Shown here piece by piece: positions 1-12,232 of a stretch of 64,000 nt of DNA (within the stretch, counting starts at the first letter, position 1; every line of letters starts with the position of its first letter). The stretch covers positions 1 through 64,000 of the forward strand of contig JAQFWX010000068.1 of the NCBI GenBank assembly GCA_027605045.1, written 5' to 3'. The position numbers and the translations under genes were made by a program. The notes under the pieces were generated by a model, which saw only the letters and a program-made list of their open reading frames with translations, searched no databases and was not told the origin of the DNA. The DNA comes from Phallus indusiatus. Taxonomy: Eukaryota; Basidiomycota; Agaricomycetes; Phallales; Phallaceae.

Positions 1-1
1 A

Positions 2-1562
2 TCACAATTTCGACAAAGTCCCCTCAAGGACAATGCCAGTGCTAGACTCACGATTACGCAAAGTCGTACGCACAAACTCGGCAACAACAGCAGACACCGT
101 TTCGTGGGCCTGAACAGGAATCCAATGTCCAATATCAAAAAGTTCAAGAACTCTCGTCTGCGGAGCGTATTCGATGCTCCTTTCAACAGACTTACGAGCG
201 CATGTTCGATCTTTGTCCCCGTATATTAATAATACGGGTATAGAAGCGGGTATGTAACTCGAGAGTTTGGCTTCAACTATGTATGGGATGTTAAATATAT
301 AAGGTTATGTTAGATATGCAAAGGAAGTATAGAAGGTATGTAGGACCAAAGAAAGGTACTGACATTCTTCTTTGAAGTTGATGTCTCTTGTGCGGTAATA
401 ATTCAAGGGCCCTTCCATACCGCCCTGACGAAAATTCTTAGTGTAGTATTCAAGATCCTTGTAGTATGTAGTAAGAATGACAGATCCGTTAGTTTTAATT
501 TGAAAAGGATAGAGAAAAGAGAGATCTGAGCTCTGTACGCACTCTTCGCGACATGTACGATTCACTCTCGGACCGTGTTTTTGACAGAAACGCTTTCGTG
601 TTCGAGCCGTCGTCCGACTCCGAGTTCGGTGCGGTAAGAAACCTATGCACGGTAGTTAAGAAATTAGGAATCTAGGAAAAGGGGGTTTGGAATGAGTTGG
701 CCGTTTTGTTTTTTGGGGTAAGTTTCATAAAATAGCGGTTTAATTAGTAATGCCCAAAATGACTCTTAGTCTCTTACGTTACTTTCGATATCTTTTGTAG
801 AACCCGGATCGTTGAAATATAACTGGTATTTCAAACCAGGGAGACGTTTGACAATTTCGTTGAGAGACATGTGTTTGACTTTCGGAGGGTCAAATGGTAC
901 CGACATCCTTGATTCATGAAGTTATCAAAAATTCCAAGTTTTTTTCCAAGTTGAAGTCAGATTTCAAAACATACGTTACGAGACCTAACATTCTTTTTGG
1001 ATACCATAAAGCAAATCTCCAAGAGATGACAGCGCCCCAGTCATGCCCGACAATAAACTTGTTAGATGTTATTAGTATGACGCCAAGATTAATTGTGTTT
1101 ATTCTCTTTTGGCTTACGGCGCGTTTGACACCTATGACGTCTAGTAAGGCATTAAGATCGGCGCAAAGAGACTTGAGACTGTATTCTGCTAATTTATCCG
1201 GCTTGTCCTGTAATTAATTAAAGGTGTAAATAAGTAAGAATAAAGTGGAATTATTTATTATGTATGACGTACTGTGCCTCCGTATCCAAGCATGTCAGGC
1301 ACGACGACTCTGTAATTGCATTTCTCGACCCAAGGAATTATAGCAAATCTCCAAGTATACCTTGAGACTGTTTCAGAAAAAAAAACGTGTGAGAAAGTAA
1401 GATATGAGTTTACCAAATATCAGGAAACCCGTGGATGCATAACAATGTGGGTGTCGTGTTCGGATTATATTTTGTTGGAACTTGATCCACAAAATGGTAC
1501 CTTTTGCCTGTTGAAAGACGTTCTGTGCGATGATTATACGAGTCGGGGTTGTTTGGGTCCAT
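2..1562 (-). CDS. Epoxide hydrolase-like alpha/beta hydrolase
   Basis: Predicted soluble epoxide hydrolase, which opens epoxide rings to vicinal diols through a covalent ester intermediate. Read on the minus strand, the exons give HGFPDIW (oxyanion-hole region), VVVPDMLGYGG, GHDWGAV with the nucleophile Asp (about 1010-1055), a cap segment with GPLNYYRT (about 380-430), YGDKDRT with the charge-relay Asp (about 215-240) and GHWIP with the catalytic His (about 120). All parts of the triad are present. At least five introns are needed; the first joins ..PDI to WYTW at a GTAAAC donor. The start chosen is the ATG at 1560-1562 because the protein then begins MDPNNPDSY, as relatives do. The stop is at 2-4, so the gene is complete. 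The reading frame stays open for about 47 codons upstream of the ATG without another in-frame ATG. Natural substrate unknown. Confidence 0.88.
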
Positions 1563-1972
1563 GATGATGGTGCCGTTGGCTATGGCTCGGAGTGTAACAT
1601 TGCCGCGATTGTTGGTTGTTAGGCTTGCTACTGGTGCGCTGGCAGAATAGACAAGGGCAGATCCGCCGGCATCGGGCGTTGATTTGGATTATTACGAGAT
1701 TACAACATTTCAGCGTGTGTAAAGACTACAGTAACGATACATCGTTTTCTTTACAGATTTCAAATCAAAAAAATCTGGTAACGCATGTATCCAGAAAGAA
1801 AACAAAGTTGAAGAAAGCAAAAGGAAAAAGCTTTGTCAGAAAAAGAATTTAAAGTAAAATGTTCAAGATGCAAACATCTAATGAAAAGAGAGAAAGAAAA
1901 CACAAAACACACGCACATAACACACATGGAAGGAAAAGAGGAAATGAGAGATGAAAAATGAAATTTGATTTA

Positions 1973-3077
1973 TTATTGTCGGTTGTGTGGAATGCCGTTG
2001 AGACGGGGAAGAGGTGGTACGGGGGGTACCGGAGGAACACCGTTCGGACCGTCGTCTTCGTCGTGATCGTAACCATCCGCAAAGGTCTCACTTGCATCTT
2101 CGTCGATGTACCTTTTGTTTTCGCTTTCTGGTGCATCATCTTCCTCTTCCGCAATCAATTGCTTAGCACGCTGGAGAAAAAAAAGGGTAAAAGTCAGGAA
2201 AATAAACGGAGAAAACATAAGATGAAACCGCAAACGGGTTACCTTCAATGCTTCTGCCTCGTTGGAATAGTGACGTCCTCGTGCACGGACAAAAGCCGCA
2301 TGTCGAGCAGCAGCTATTTTAGTAAATGGGTTAACTCTAACGGACCCTTTCTTTTTGGGGATATAAGAGTCTAGAACATACTTTCTTCGTCCATTTCTTC
2401 GTCGAATTCTACGGCGCCGTCAGCCTGATCATGATCTGGGGTTATGATCTGAGAGGAGTTGGGCAAGTTGAAGCTTGTTCTTCGGCTGGAGCTGGCGCTG
2501 CCGCTTGAACGGGTGGAAGTGCCGAAGGAAGCTCGACGGGAGTCTACTTCTGCGAGAGGGGATGTTGTGAGTTGAGGAGAGACAGGATTGGATTGAGAGA
2601 AATTTGAGGGGGAACGAGATCTGCCATCTAAACTGAACGGTGGTATTTCTGAAGGAATGCGGTTAAATTAGTTCATAGATGTTGATTATGGATGATTTGG
2701 ACTGACCACCCATGTTCTCGATTTCGTCGGTCTCTGCATTGTATCGTACATAAGGGGTCTTGGGCTCCGTGATTTTCATAAGGCTGTCCTTTTGGATCTC
2801 TGTCTCCAAGAGATTCGCCTCGTCCCATGTAAGACTGCTTCATTAAGTGTAAAGTAATGAACGGCTTGAAACCCAGAGAACGAAATGAACAGAAAGGGAC
2901 GCACTGCGTAGGGGGATTGCTTGGGGTTGTCGCTGCGCCAGTGTATGAACCTGAAAAAGAAGAAGGGGTGCTGTTCTTGAGAATGCCTCTTGGTCTGGTT
3001 GGTGCTGATGCGGATGGCGGAGGAGAATGAAGAGGCGGTGGGGACACCGATGATATAGCTGGCGATGCAGAAGACAT
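1973..3077 (-). CDS. Protein phosphatase inhibitor 2 (IPP-2/Glc8 family)
   Basis: Regulator of type 1 protein phosphatase (PP1/Glc7). The first exon (from 3077) encodes a Ser/Pro-rich start followed by RPRGILKNS, the KGILK-type PP1-docking motif of the family. The second exon gives [17 protein letters not shown], the WDE block, then [12 protein letters not shown], the conserved phosphorylatable TP region. A serine-rich linker follows, then EFDEEMDEE, and the last two exons encode [21 protein letters not shown], typical of the C-terminal helix that covers the PP1 active site, ending in an acidic and Pro-rich tail (stop 1973-1975). Four introns are inferred. It is divergently arranged with the lipin gene across about 640 bp. 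I see no disrupted motif. Symbol withheld because yeast GLC8 and animal PPP1R2 are only family equivalents. Confidence 0.9.
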
Positions 3078-3715
3078 TTCAGAGCAGACTTTGGACGATT
3101 TGTTGCCCAGGACGCGAAGAAATACGAGGATTACTCAGGTCTGACGTTAGGAGGAGGAGGAGCTGCACAGGGTCAATGAGTGTGTTTGTTTGTTCCGGAC
3201 AAACAAAGCCACCGAAAAGGACATTTCCCTGTGATTGCAGCACTTCTTTATCGATGGGAGATATCTAGTTAGTACAAAGAATGTGTATTATATATATGTG
3301 CACATGTATCTACATACAACGATAAACGTGCTTGATAAGACCATTGGCCACTATTGTAACATTAATAAACGTGGGTCAGTCAATCGCTCTCCGTCGTTCT
3401 AAAAGCCATTGCTCGTCATCAATGCCATTTCCATTCGCTGGGGCTGTGCAGGGCACACACGCTTAAGATTAAACTTCACTTTAATTCAATCAATTCAAAG
3501 CTGCACTTTGTTCGCTGATTGACAGACACTGTGGGGCGCGCTTTACTAAAAAAAAACAAGCGCCCGCTTCTATCCACCCCCCGTCAGGTCGAGGACGATG
3601 ATATAATAAAAACTAAAATAATAAATAAAATCCTCAAAAAGTTACATGCCACCACTGCGCTCCAACAATTTATTATAACCCTCCACTTCCTTCTCCATTC
3701 CTCTGTTGATCTCCA
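3078..3715. promoter_or_regulatory. Divergent intergenic region, inhibitor-2 / lipin
   Basis: About 640 bp separate the two divergent start codons. It holds a TATA-like run near 3285-3296 and a pyrimidine-rich stretch (about 3660-3712) just before the lipin ATG. No coding segment is supported: open frames here lack similarity or proper start context. It probably carries both promoters; no specific factor site was recognised. Confidence 0.5.
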
Positions 3716-6700
3716 ATGAATTATCTACGAGGAGCCTTCAACGCAGCCTCCCAATACTACAGGGAATTACCTCCCATCAATCCCGCTACACTCACTGGCG
3801 CCATAGATGTCATCGTCATCGAGAGACGTAACGAACACGGCGAGATCGAGCTTGCGTGCAGTCCATTTCATGTCAGATTTGGAAAATGGCAGGTTCTTCG
3901 TCCAGCAGAGAAGCAGGTCTGTCTTGTCTTGTTTGTCGTACTTCCTCTCTCCTATGTGCTCACTTCTTCCTGCTCATTAAAGGTCACCGTCCTCCTCAAT
4001 GGTCATCCAATACCTTTCAACATGAAGATTGGCGACGCTGGCGAGGCCTTCTTTGTGTTCGAAACGGAACAAGATGTTCCGGCCGACTTGATCACCAGTC
4101 CTATCCTTCAGCCCATCAAAGATACCGTTCCACCTCCAGAAGACGAGTCTGGTCGGTTTGGTGCACGGGAAGACAAACCCATCACTCCGTCTGCTGATTC
4201 ACACTCCTTCCCACAAATCCCAGTATGTTGTTCCTTCCAATATCACCTTTCCGCCACTTGACTTGCCTTCTGCCTTTAGCCCCATGAACCTGACTTTCTC
4301 GATCTCGATTCTCCACTGGACGGTCCCCAAGAACAACCTAAACAGCCCCATGATGAAGAGGCACTTCCTCAGCCTCCACCACCCAAAGTAGACGTTCCCG
4401 AACAATCTCATGAACCAGAAGGATCTACATTATCAGCCATCCGAACTACGGCTACTACCGTGCGCGATTTCGCCACTAATATACCCCGTCTTGTCCGCAG
4501 TGGTTCAACTAGCAGCTCTCCGGGTGATCTTAACTCAGACAAAAAGGATTCTGTCGACTCGGTGTTACCTCGCGAAGATATTCAGGCTCCCGATGTCACT
4601 TATCACCGAGGTACGTTCAACTTAATAAACATCCTCCCCTTTTTTTTTGTCCTTCGTAGCTTAGTATGTCTTGTTCCGGTCTTTAGATGTCGTTTTGGAT
4701 TTGGCGGGTTACCACTCTAAGGGTCCTTCAGAACGGACAGTGATGGCGGATGATAAATGGGATGAAAACAGGTGTGCCTTGTTTTTTCATTATTTCTACT
4801 CATGAAATGATAGAATCATTCACACTCTCCTGTTTACAGTGATACCAAGAGTTCGTTCACATCCCCACCGTTTCTATTATTACTTCTCTCGTGCTCACTC
4901 TTCCTTCTGAATCAGGTTCCTCCGCACCCAGTCCTGAGCCATCCCGTAAGTTCCCATTTCCGAAATGAATTGACTTTTATTTCATATTCATATTGACTGG
5001 CAATCTTTTTTCTTTCTCTCAGGAACGCCCACGCCGGAATACCCTGACGAAGAACTGTAAGTCGGAACGCCACTCTTTTCACCAAGGTTTTTTTCTCTTC
5101 TTCTTCGGACTCGAGACTGATCGTCAACCTTTTTCTTTTTCAGCTCTGAAGACGCCCGTCCACTTCGTTCAACGTCGGCCCCGCCCGAATACGGTGGCGT
5201 GTCAACATCACCTCCCGAACATTCGTGGGACTGGGCTGCTCTCCCACAACAACGGTCGTCGTCACCCAGGAAAGAATTTGATCATCGTTCATCCAGACTT
5301 GAACCATCACCATCACAAAGACGGAGTCGGTCTCCTATTCCTGAAGCGGAAGGCGGCAAACTCGAGGCTGATACTGAAGATCCGTTCAAAATCTGGCTCG
5401 AGTTTCAAGGGCAGAGATTCAGTTTCGAGCTGAGTCTTTGCGGAGTCGACTTTAAATCCCAAATTCAAACACAGGAAACCGGTGCTACCACGAATACTAA
5501 TACTAATACTACTAATACTACTAATACTGCCACTGCCACTGGAACTGGAACTGGAAGCGTAAACCTCAATTCGGACGAGAACGGTGAATCGCTGCGGTTA
5601 ATCTTCAATTCGAAGCGTATCGCGTTCCGAACGTTGTTAGATGACGAAGACGTATTACTCAGTGATCAAATTGTGGTACGATGGGACGATGAGTAAGTCA
5701 CCTTTTTTTTTCACAAATTTCAAACAGAACCGGAGTGAAAGGTGTGCCTTCTAATTAAAAATTGTGTTCCTTTAGATATATTTTTGGAAGTGACAATTCC
5801 CCCTTAATGTCAACCCTGGTAAAGTGGCGAAGACGTACATTAACCGAGAATGCTCAAAGAAATTCCTCGGAGAAGGCGGCGAACATCTCTCCGACTTCAT
5901 CTCCAACTGCAATTGGAATAACCACCTCCACACCTCCATCAGTTTCACCAACAGCAGTTAATCCAGCCGTACGTGCGCGAACATGGTCTCGTTGGTGGAG
6001 TCGTTCGTACGCTGGTACCGCAACCACCGCTACCTCAAACGATGTTCGACCACCTTCTCAACCTCAACCTCATCACTCCCATTCTCATCCACACCTTCAC
6101 CTCCAAGGTCAATCCATATCTACCCCAGTCTCCGCTTCTGCTTCTACGGATAGATTAGTTCCTTCTACAGTGCCAAATCGAGCGCTAACACCCGACACTG
6201 TACGTCCCGTTTTGTCATGTGTTTTTTCTTTCTTTCTCTTTCTCTCGCTTCCGTTAATGGAAGCAAGCGGAAGATTTCCAATTCAAATTCATTAACGCAA
6301 ACTCCTATGTTTAGCTACCGCCACCGCCTTCGAGCGTTCCATTCCCTCAGCAGCATGCTTCCCCTATATCAATGTCACCACCAAAACCACCGTTACAACA
6401 ACAACAACAATTACAACCAGAGGTGCCGCGTCATGGAAAGAAATACGCCAAGACGCTAAGATTAACTTCGGATCAGTTGGTAAGATCGACGTCGTTTATT
6501 GTCTCTGTCTTCCATTCTTCTTATCACACACTTTTTTTTTCCATCTCAATTTCCTATTCGTTGGAAAACAAAAACAGAAAACTCTAAATTTGAACAAAGG
6601 CTCGAATTCGATAACGTTTTCGTTATCCGCGACTGGGCAGGTTGCGTGTACGGCGCGTATATTCATGTGGGATTCTACCGATCAGGTTGTCGTTTCGGAT

Positions 6701-8465
6701 ATCGATGGTACGATTACCAAGTGAGTTTTGGTTTCGGTTCTTTACCCTCCACCCTTGTTTCTTTTTTTTTCAAGAATACCCATATCTCTGTCTTTTCTTC
6801 TCTTTTTGTGTGATATGGTTTCATTATTTTCGGGGGTGCTAATCATGTTGATGTACCCAGATCTGATGCACTTGGCCACGTTTTCACGCTGATAGGGCGT
6901 GATTGGACTCATCTCGGCGTTGCAAAATTATATAGCGACATCTCCCGTAATGGCTACAAGATCATGTATCTCACCTCTCGGGCAATCGGACAAGCTGATT
7001 CGACGAGAGACTATTTGAGAAGCATTAATCAGAATGGGTACCAGCTTCCTGAAGGACCGGTTATTATGAGTCCTGATAGATTGCTCACGAGCTTGCACAG
7101 GTTAGTCATCATTTTAAACTAAGTTGATTTGGCAGTGTTAACGATCCTTTGATTAATTGGCCTTTTTTCCATTTCTCTTTTCTTCACTCAATTCAGGGAA
7201 GTTATCATGCGCAAGCCCGAAGTGTTCAAAATGGCGTGTCTTAAAGATATTCGGCGCCTTTTTGGGCCAGCGCCGCAAACCATCTTTTACGCGGGATTTG
7301 GTAACCGAATTACGGATGCTCTTTCCTATCGCAGCGTTGATATTCCCAGTGCACGCATTTTCACCATCGATTCGTCTGGTGAAGTCAAGATGGAGCTTCT
7401 CGAATTGGCAGGCTACAAGTCTTCGTAAGTCACAGCCCCCCGCACCTCCCCACCATCTCAATGCAAAATCTTTCTGACTCATTTTCTTTTTTTCTTTTTG
7501 AAATCTTTTCCCTGCGCACTAGATATATCCATATGACTGATTTAGTAGATCAAATGTTCCCTCCTATAAACCGTACATGGGCACCGGAGTATACCGATTT
7601 CAATTTCTGGCGGGCCCCGATTCCCGATATTGAACTTCCGGAATTAACAACTTTGTCTCTATCATCGCCATCGCCATCGTCCACATTTCCTGTGGTGACA
7701 CCGCCTAGTCCTGCATTAAGTGCGAGTGCTAGAAGCGATGTTTCTGTTCAGAGCACATTGAGTCGCCTGCGGAATTTCAGTTTAGGACGTGGTCGGTCGA
7801 CTGCGTCGTCGTCTCGGGCGCATTCGCCGGATGGAAGTGGGAGTGCGACTGGGAGTGGAAGCAGTAGTATGGTTACGCCGAAAGATACCCTTCCAGATGT
7901 ATACGACAACAACAACAACAATACCACCGCCTCTTCAGCTGGTAATGGAAAACATATCCGGTCGGCTGTTTCGCTAGACCGGCTCGGGTCATTCCTCCCC
8001 AGTCTTGGAAGTGCCGAATCAATAATACCTTCATATCATAATAATAATATCAATAATAATAAACATAATGGAGGAGAAGAAGAAGGGGAAGAGGAAAGAG
8101 GAAGGGGGAAAGACGATATGGTATTTGTGCCTAATGGATGGGGTGTTACCGGATACCGCAAAAGTCGACCGGGGAGTATGCCTGGGTCTTTGGATTTGGG
8201 TCCTAGTATGCATGACCCGCGTTGGCTCGAAGGCGGGGAGGAGGAAGAAGAGGAAGAAGAAGGTGAAGAAGCAGGGGAAGAAGGTGAAGAAGACGGAGAA
8301 GTTGATGGTTCCCGCAATGGGGGTGCGCGGGGACGTGCGAGGGGTGGTAGTGGTAGTGGTGATGCGTATGGTGGGTATGGTGGGTATGCGGAACATGGGA
8401 CTGAGCAGAGCTTCGATGATGATTTGATCGCTACCGGTGAGATGGAGAACGTTCCGTATTTGTGA
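3716..8465 (+). CDS. PAH1: Lipin-type phosphatidate phosphatase (Pah1/Ned1)
   Basis: Mg-dependent phosphatidate phosphatase that makes diacylglycerol from phosphatidic acid and thereby balances triacylglycerol against membrane phospholipid synthesis. The N-terminal lipin domain begins MNYLRGAFNAASQYYRELPP, continues VIVIERRNEHGEIELACSPFHVRFGK and, after an intron, VTVLLNGHPIPFNMKIGDAGE. The C-terminal HAD-like catalytic domain carries the DxDxT motif as SDIDGT (about 6700-6715), followed by KIMYLTSRAIGQADSTRDYL, GPVIMSPDRLL, REVIMRKPEVFK and FYAGFGNRITD (to about 7425). About ten short introns are required. The middle is Ser/Pro-rich, and the tail after FNFWRAPIPDIELPE is low complexity with poly-Asn, a long Glu/Gly run (about 8065-8310) and Gly-Tyr repeats. 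The stop at 8463-8465 follows NVPYL. Catalytic residues look intact. Confidence 0.93.
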
Positions 8466-10728
8466 AAAAATCTTTTGTGGAATTTCCTTTACGATGAATC
8501 GTCCGCTCGCTCGCGACGCATGTAATTGTTGTGTGTGTGGTTTTTTTTTCTCTCTATTCGTGTTCTTCGGTCTTTGTTTTTTCTTTTCATTATTCGTTCA
8601 TGAGAGGCTGTATCATATAAATTTGTCTTAAGTTTGGGATTCTCCTGGTCTTTTAGACTATAGTACAACAAACACTGTATAGTTCTGGTTTAACTTTTCT
8701 CGTGTATTTTATTGCTTATTTTACGGGTACTACATTAACTCATTTATATACATATTGTTGGCACTAGTACTGGCGGGCATTACAAACACTTTCAACCCGC
8801 AGCAGTGATTGATTTCGGAATCCGTTTTTTCTCTGTTCAAAAACCTATTTACGTTAAGCGTGAGGAACAGGAGAACAGTTTCAAAATAAAAAATTGTGAA
8901 TTCGTCGGAACTGGAGCTGCGGGACAACGTATATAGGGAAAAAGTGGGTAAGGCTGGCGGTCATTTGGCTCGGACATGTCGGAGAGAGGACCGTACTGAT
9001 GAATACACTAATGGCACATTGACATTATAAACGTCATTGATTACTCACTCACATTACATTTTGGTCAAGGCGACCGGGTTATACTCGTTTTCGTCTCTAA
9101 TTATGGCTTATTCAATAAGTAGCAGGTACATAGTGCATTACTCGTGTACACCTCCAATTTACCTTTTATGGGTTGATATCGATTAAGTACCCGATATAGT
9201 TAATGAGATAGCTCAAGAAAGAGGGGACTCGATATTCATCCTGCTTAATCACATTTACGTTGAAAAAAATTCAATGTGCCCAGCGATACGCGTCGTACGG
9301 GACATGCGAACCGATTTGCGCGAAAGAATTGTATCCATATTCGTATTACTAGTAGCTAGTAGCAGCCAGGCGCAACTCGTATTAGACTTAGAATGTTAAG
9401 TACAAAACTGTCGTAGATCACTTCACATTCATGACTACTGGTTCCAACTTGAAGGTTATCATGCCTCATGTTTGGCCAAATCTTTTTTAGAAGAGATACT
9501 AATCGACTTTGAGTCGTTCAGTTGGGCCCGGGCGCACCCCGGAACCGGCAACTTGATACAATTCTAGAACAACAGCTTGGGAAGACATTTTAGTTTAATC
9601 TTTCTCTATCTGAAGTTTCTGCATTGATTTAGCTCGGAGGCGATTAACGTACCATAATTCCAGTAATAAAGACTGCTATTTTCATAACCATGGTATGTGC
9701 CACAAGGAATACTCACAGTATGCTCACTCTTCGCAATGACTGAGTAGTAGTCTTCGCCTTGTATTCTTCTCCACAAGATAACGATTATAATTAGTACCTT
9801 GTTGACTCATCGATGAGCACACGCAGTTATTCGAGGAGCATTAAGCTGCGCCGCCGATCGAGAAATAAAAACGGAAACGATAGGTTATGGGACAACTACA
9901 AGGTCCCTTCAAGGGCAAAGATTACTCCTTTGTTAAGAAGAGAACCTCCCATCGTCCCTGGCCAGACTTCTTTGTTATTCTGTTATGTGTTTTTTCGACC
10001 CTCCAAGTAACCCGGGTTTACAGGCCGGGACGGCGGCAGGGTCACCAGGACGGTGGCTTTAAGCGTGGTTTGGCCTGGTTTGGCACCGGAACGCTTCGAA
10101 AGCAGAACCAATCACGTAAAATCGATGCATGCACATGCAAAAAGGGCAAATATGCCTCTTTGATTATTCTTTTTTCCGCTTATCGTCGATGGGGTCTCTG
10201 AGATGTGGACGTATCGGTGAGAGGATCTGCATCAATTGGATTGCTCAGCTGTGAGAAAACTAAAAATTTCCCAAGAGGACAGGACCATAAGTTGACAATC
10301 ACGTCAAAATCACGTACAATACGCTTAAGTGCCTCAGGCCGCCGCGCGCTGATTTCCTTGAGTTCTTATTAAACGGAGACGGAACTTCTTTGAATGAACA
10401 GTGTACAAGAAATTTGTTTTTTCTTATTTCGCGGGTTCTATTTTACTTAACATGAATTGCCGCAATTATGAAAATTAAAATAAATTAAAATAAATACGAC
10501 TGTTATTCCCGTTTAGTCTTCAGCGGGCTAACTCCTAATTAGATCGAGTGAAATATCCGTCAGAACTGAGGATGGTCACCTTCGGAGTAGTACTTAACCC
10601 ATACTTCTGGGCAGCAAATGGCATTCTCGCACCGCCTTATTTCGCATTTGACCTCTTTAACGATGCTCTATAATTTCATGATTAATTGGTAAAAAAAACA
10701 AAAATTCAAAATAAATTTTTCACCAGCG
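8466..10728. other. Gene-poor intergenic stretch
   Basis: About 2.3 kb without a supportable gene. Open frames (for example 9813-10201 on +) show no recognisable protein and no convincing splice structure. The first 250 bp, T-rich, probably contain the lipin 3' UTR. I see no transposon ends, tRNA or clear repeat here. It may hold decayed transposon DNA, but nothing readable supports that. Confidence 0.5.
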
Positions 10729-10736
10729 TATATATA
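10729..10736 (+). promoter_or_regulatory. TATA-box-like element
   Basis: An alternating TATATATA octamer lies about 115 bp upstream of the ATG of the zinc-finger gene (10851), a reasonable core-promoter position. Assignment is by sequence and spacing only. Confidence 0.4.
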
Positions 10737-10850
10737 CATGCTTATGATGAACCGTTATACTCCCCACCCAACTCGTTGAGTTGACTACTTGTTTCACAGA
10801 CACGCACAGACACACACGCATTCTCCTCTAGTCCTTAACATCGCTATCGA

Positions 10851-11715
10851 CATGTCCCAATCCTCCACCCCAGGTGCCTCATCGCCTGCGGTAACAGATT
10901 CGGGCCGCTCGCGCATGTCGATACCGAATTTAGTTCACGGTGTCACAGGTGCAGCAGGTGCAGATGCGAATATGTAGTAAGTTACACTCATGAACAACTT
11001 CGATACCTCAACGCTGAACAGCCATTTCTTTGTTTTTCAACGATTAGTAGCGGAACACGGTCAACACGAACAGACCGCGATGGCAGAGATGGTGGTGGTC
11101 GTGGGAGGGAAGAAGCTGGCTGGGACCATCATTATCATCATCACGCCGCCAACGGCTTTTATTCTCCGACTGAAGCGCACTCGAGTTACTACTACCACTC
11201 CGCCGCGGAGTCCTCATCTTCTCAAAGGCAACAACCACCTCCTTCTGGACCGAGATATCACTGTACCTATACCCACCCTATCAGTGGAAAAAGATGCGTG
11301 TCTTGGGTGCAAGGATTTTCGTCTCAGTCGGATCTGTCCAGGCACTACATGAACATCCACGGTCAAGGTACATATAAATGACACGCGTTTTCATCCGAGT
11401 TTTTCGCGTCTCTGACCGCCTTTTATTTCTGACAGAGGAAATCCGAATGATTAGGAGCGGCGAACTCAGTTATGACAAGGCTCAAGTTGTAACTTCGCCA
11501 GAAAAGTACCAACGCTTTGAATCGCACTTTTCTACCACAAAATACTGTGAATCGTGTGGTACCGCGTTCTCAAGTGGTCGTCGTGATGCGATTAGCCGTC
11601 ATGTTCGGAAGGGTGCTTGGTCAGTCTGACTTTCAGTTCATTTCTTTTTGACTTTTGACTAACTCACTATTGCAGTAGCAAGAAGATCAGGGAATCTTGG
11701 GGAAATTCGCCGTAA
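10851..11715 (+). CDS. Small zinc-finger protein with C2H2-like and C2HC/C2H-like modules
   Basis: Putative nuclear regulator of roughly 215 residues in four exons. Exon 1 begins MSQSSTPGASSPAV. The next exon (from about 11048) gives a basic, then His/Tyr/Gln-rich linker and the first module YHCTYTHP..GKRCVSW..SQSDLSRHYMNIH: a C-x10-C pair followed by H-x4-H. A third exon gives EEIRMIRSGELSYD and a second module YCESCGTAFSSGRRDAISRHVRKGAC, a C-x2-C pair with one His and a final Cys. The last exon adds SKKIRESWGNSP before TAA at 11713-11715. The intron at about 10977 joins MY to SG in frame. No known ortholog is recognised; a transcription factor or RNA-binding role are both possible. Confidence 0.72.
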
Positions 11716-12058
11716 CCGCCATCTTCCCTCATATTATGGAGGCATTCTCCACCAGCTGCCGTTGTACTATCATTATTGCTCGACTTTTCCCTCGACTTTT
11801 CCATTTTTTTTTTTTTTTTTTCATTGTTTTCTGCCGATACTATAGGGTCTTCGCGAACGTTGCACCAAAGTCAGCGTCATAATTTACAATCTGCATCCAG
11901 CTTTGTAAATACATACATATGTAGTAATGTTACGCAAAATGAAGTTGTATTACCGACAAAAAAGTGCGAGTACACATGAAGATATTAATTATTTAGAAAT
12001 GGCATACATTCGTATACTGAGATCAATGATAACGAAAAAAATTACATTAAGAGATATC

Positions 12059-12146
12059 GGCGCGATAGCTCAGCTGGGAGAGCGACAGACTGAAGCAATA
12101 GTTCAGTGTTATCTGCAGGTCCCCGGTTCAATCCCGGGTCGTGCCA
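12059..12146 (+). tRNA. tRNA-Phe (GAA) with a 15-nt intron
   Basis: Folds as a nuclear tRNA. The 7-bp acceptor stem pairs GGCGCGA with TCGTGCC (one G-U) with discriminator A at 12146. The D arm is TAGCTCAGCTGGGAGAGC, the anticodon loop CTGAAG..A with anticodon GAA, and the T arm CCCGGTTCAATCCCGGG. A 15-nt intron sits between positions 37 and 38 of the anticodon loop, the standard place in eukaryotes and in yeast tRNA-Phe. The pair 27-43 is A-C, a mismatch at the base of the anticodon stem. It lies 87 bp upstream of the THOC3 start codon on the same strand. The internal A and B boxes should serve RNA polymerase III. Confidence 0.95.
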
Positions 12147-12232
12147 CATTCTTTTTGTCCAGGTCCGCTTCTGGTCCGTCGCGGCTCACTTTTGTTCCCT
12201 TAAAACCGTCCGTTAGACACTCAACCCGTACA

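Noticed and set aside
8031..8396. Open frames antisense to the lipin tail
   Set aside because: They are the complement of Glu/Gly low-complexity codons and have no motif of their own.
9813..10201. Possible gene in the 8.5-10.7 kb gap
   Set aside because: Overlapping frames with no recognisable motif, no splice logic and no codon pattern distinct from chance.
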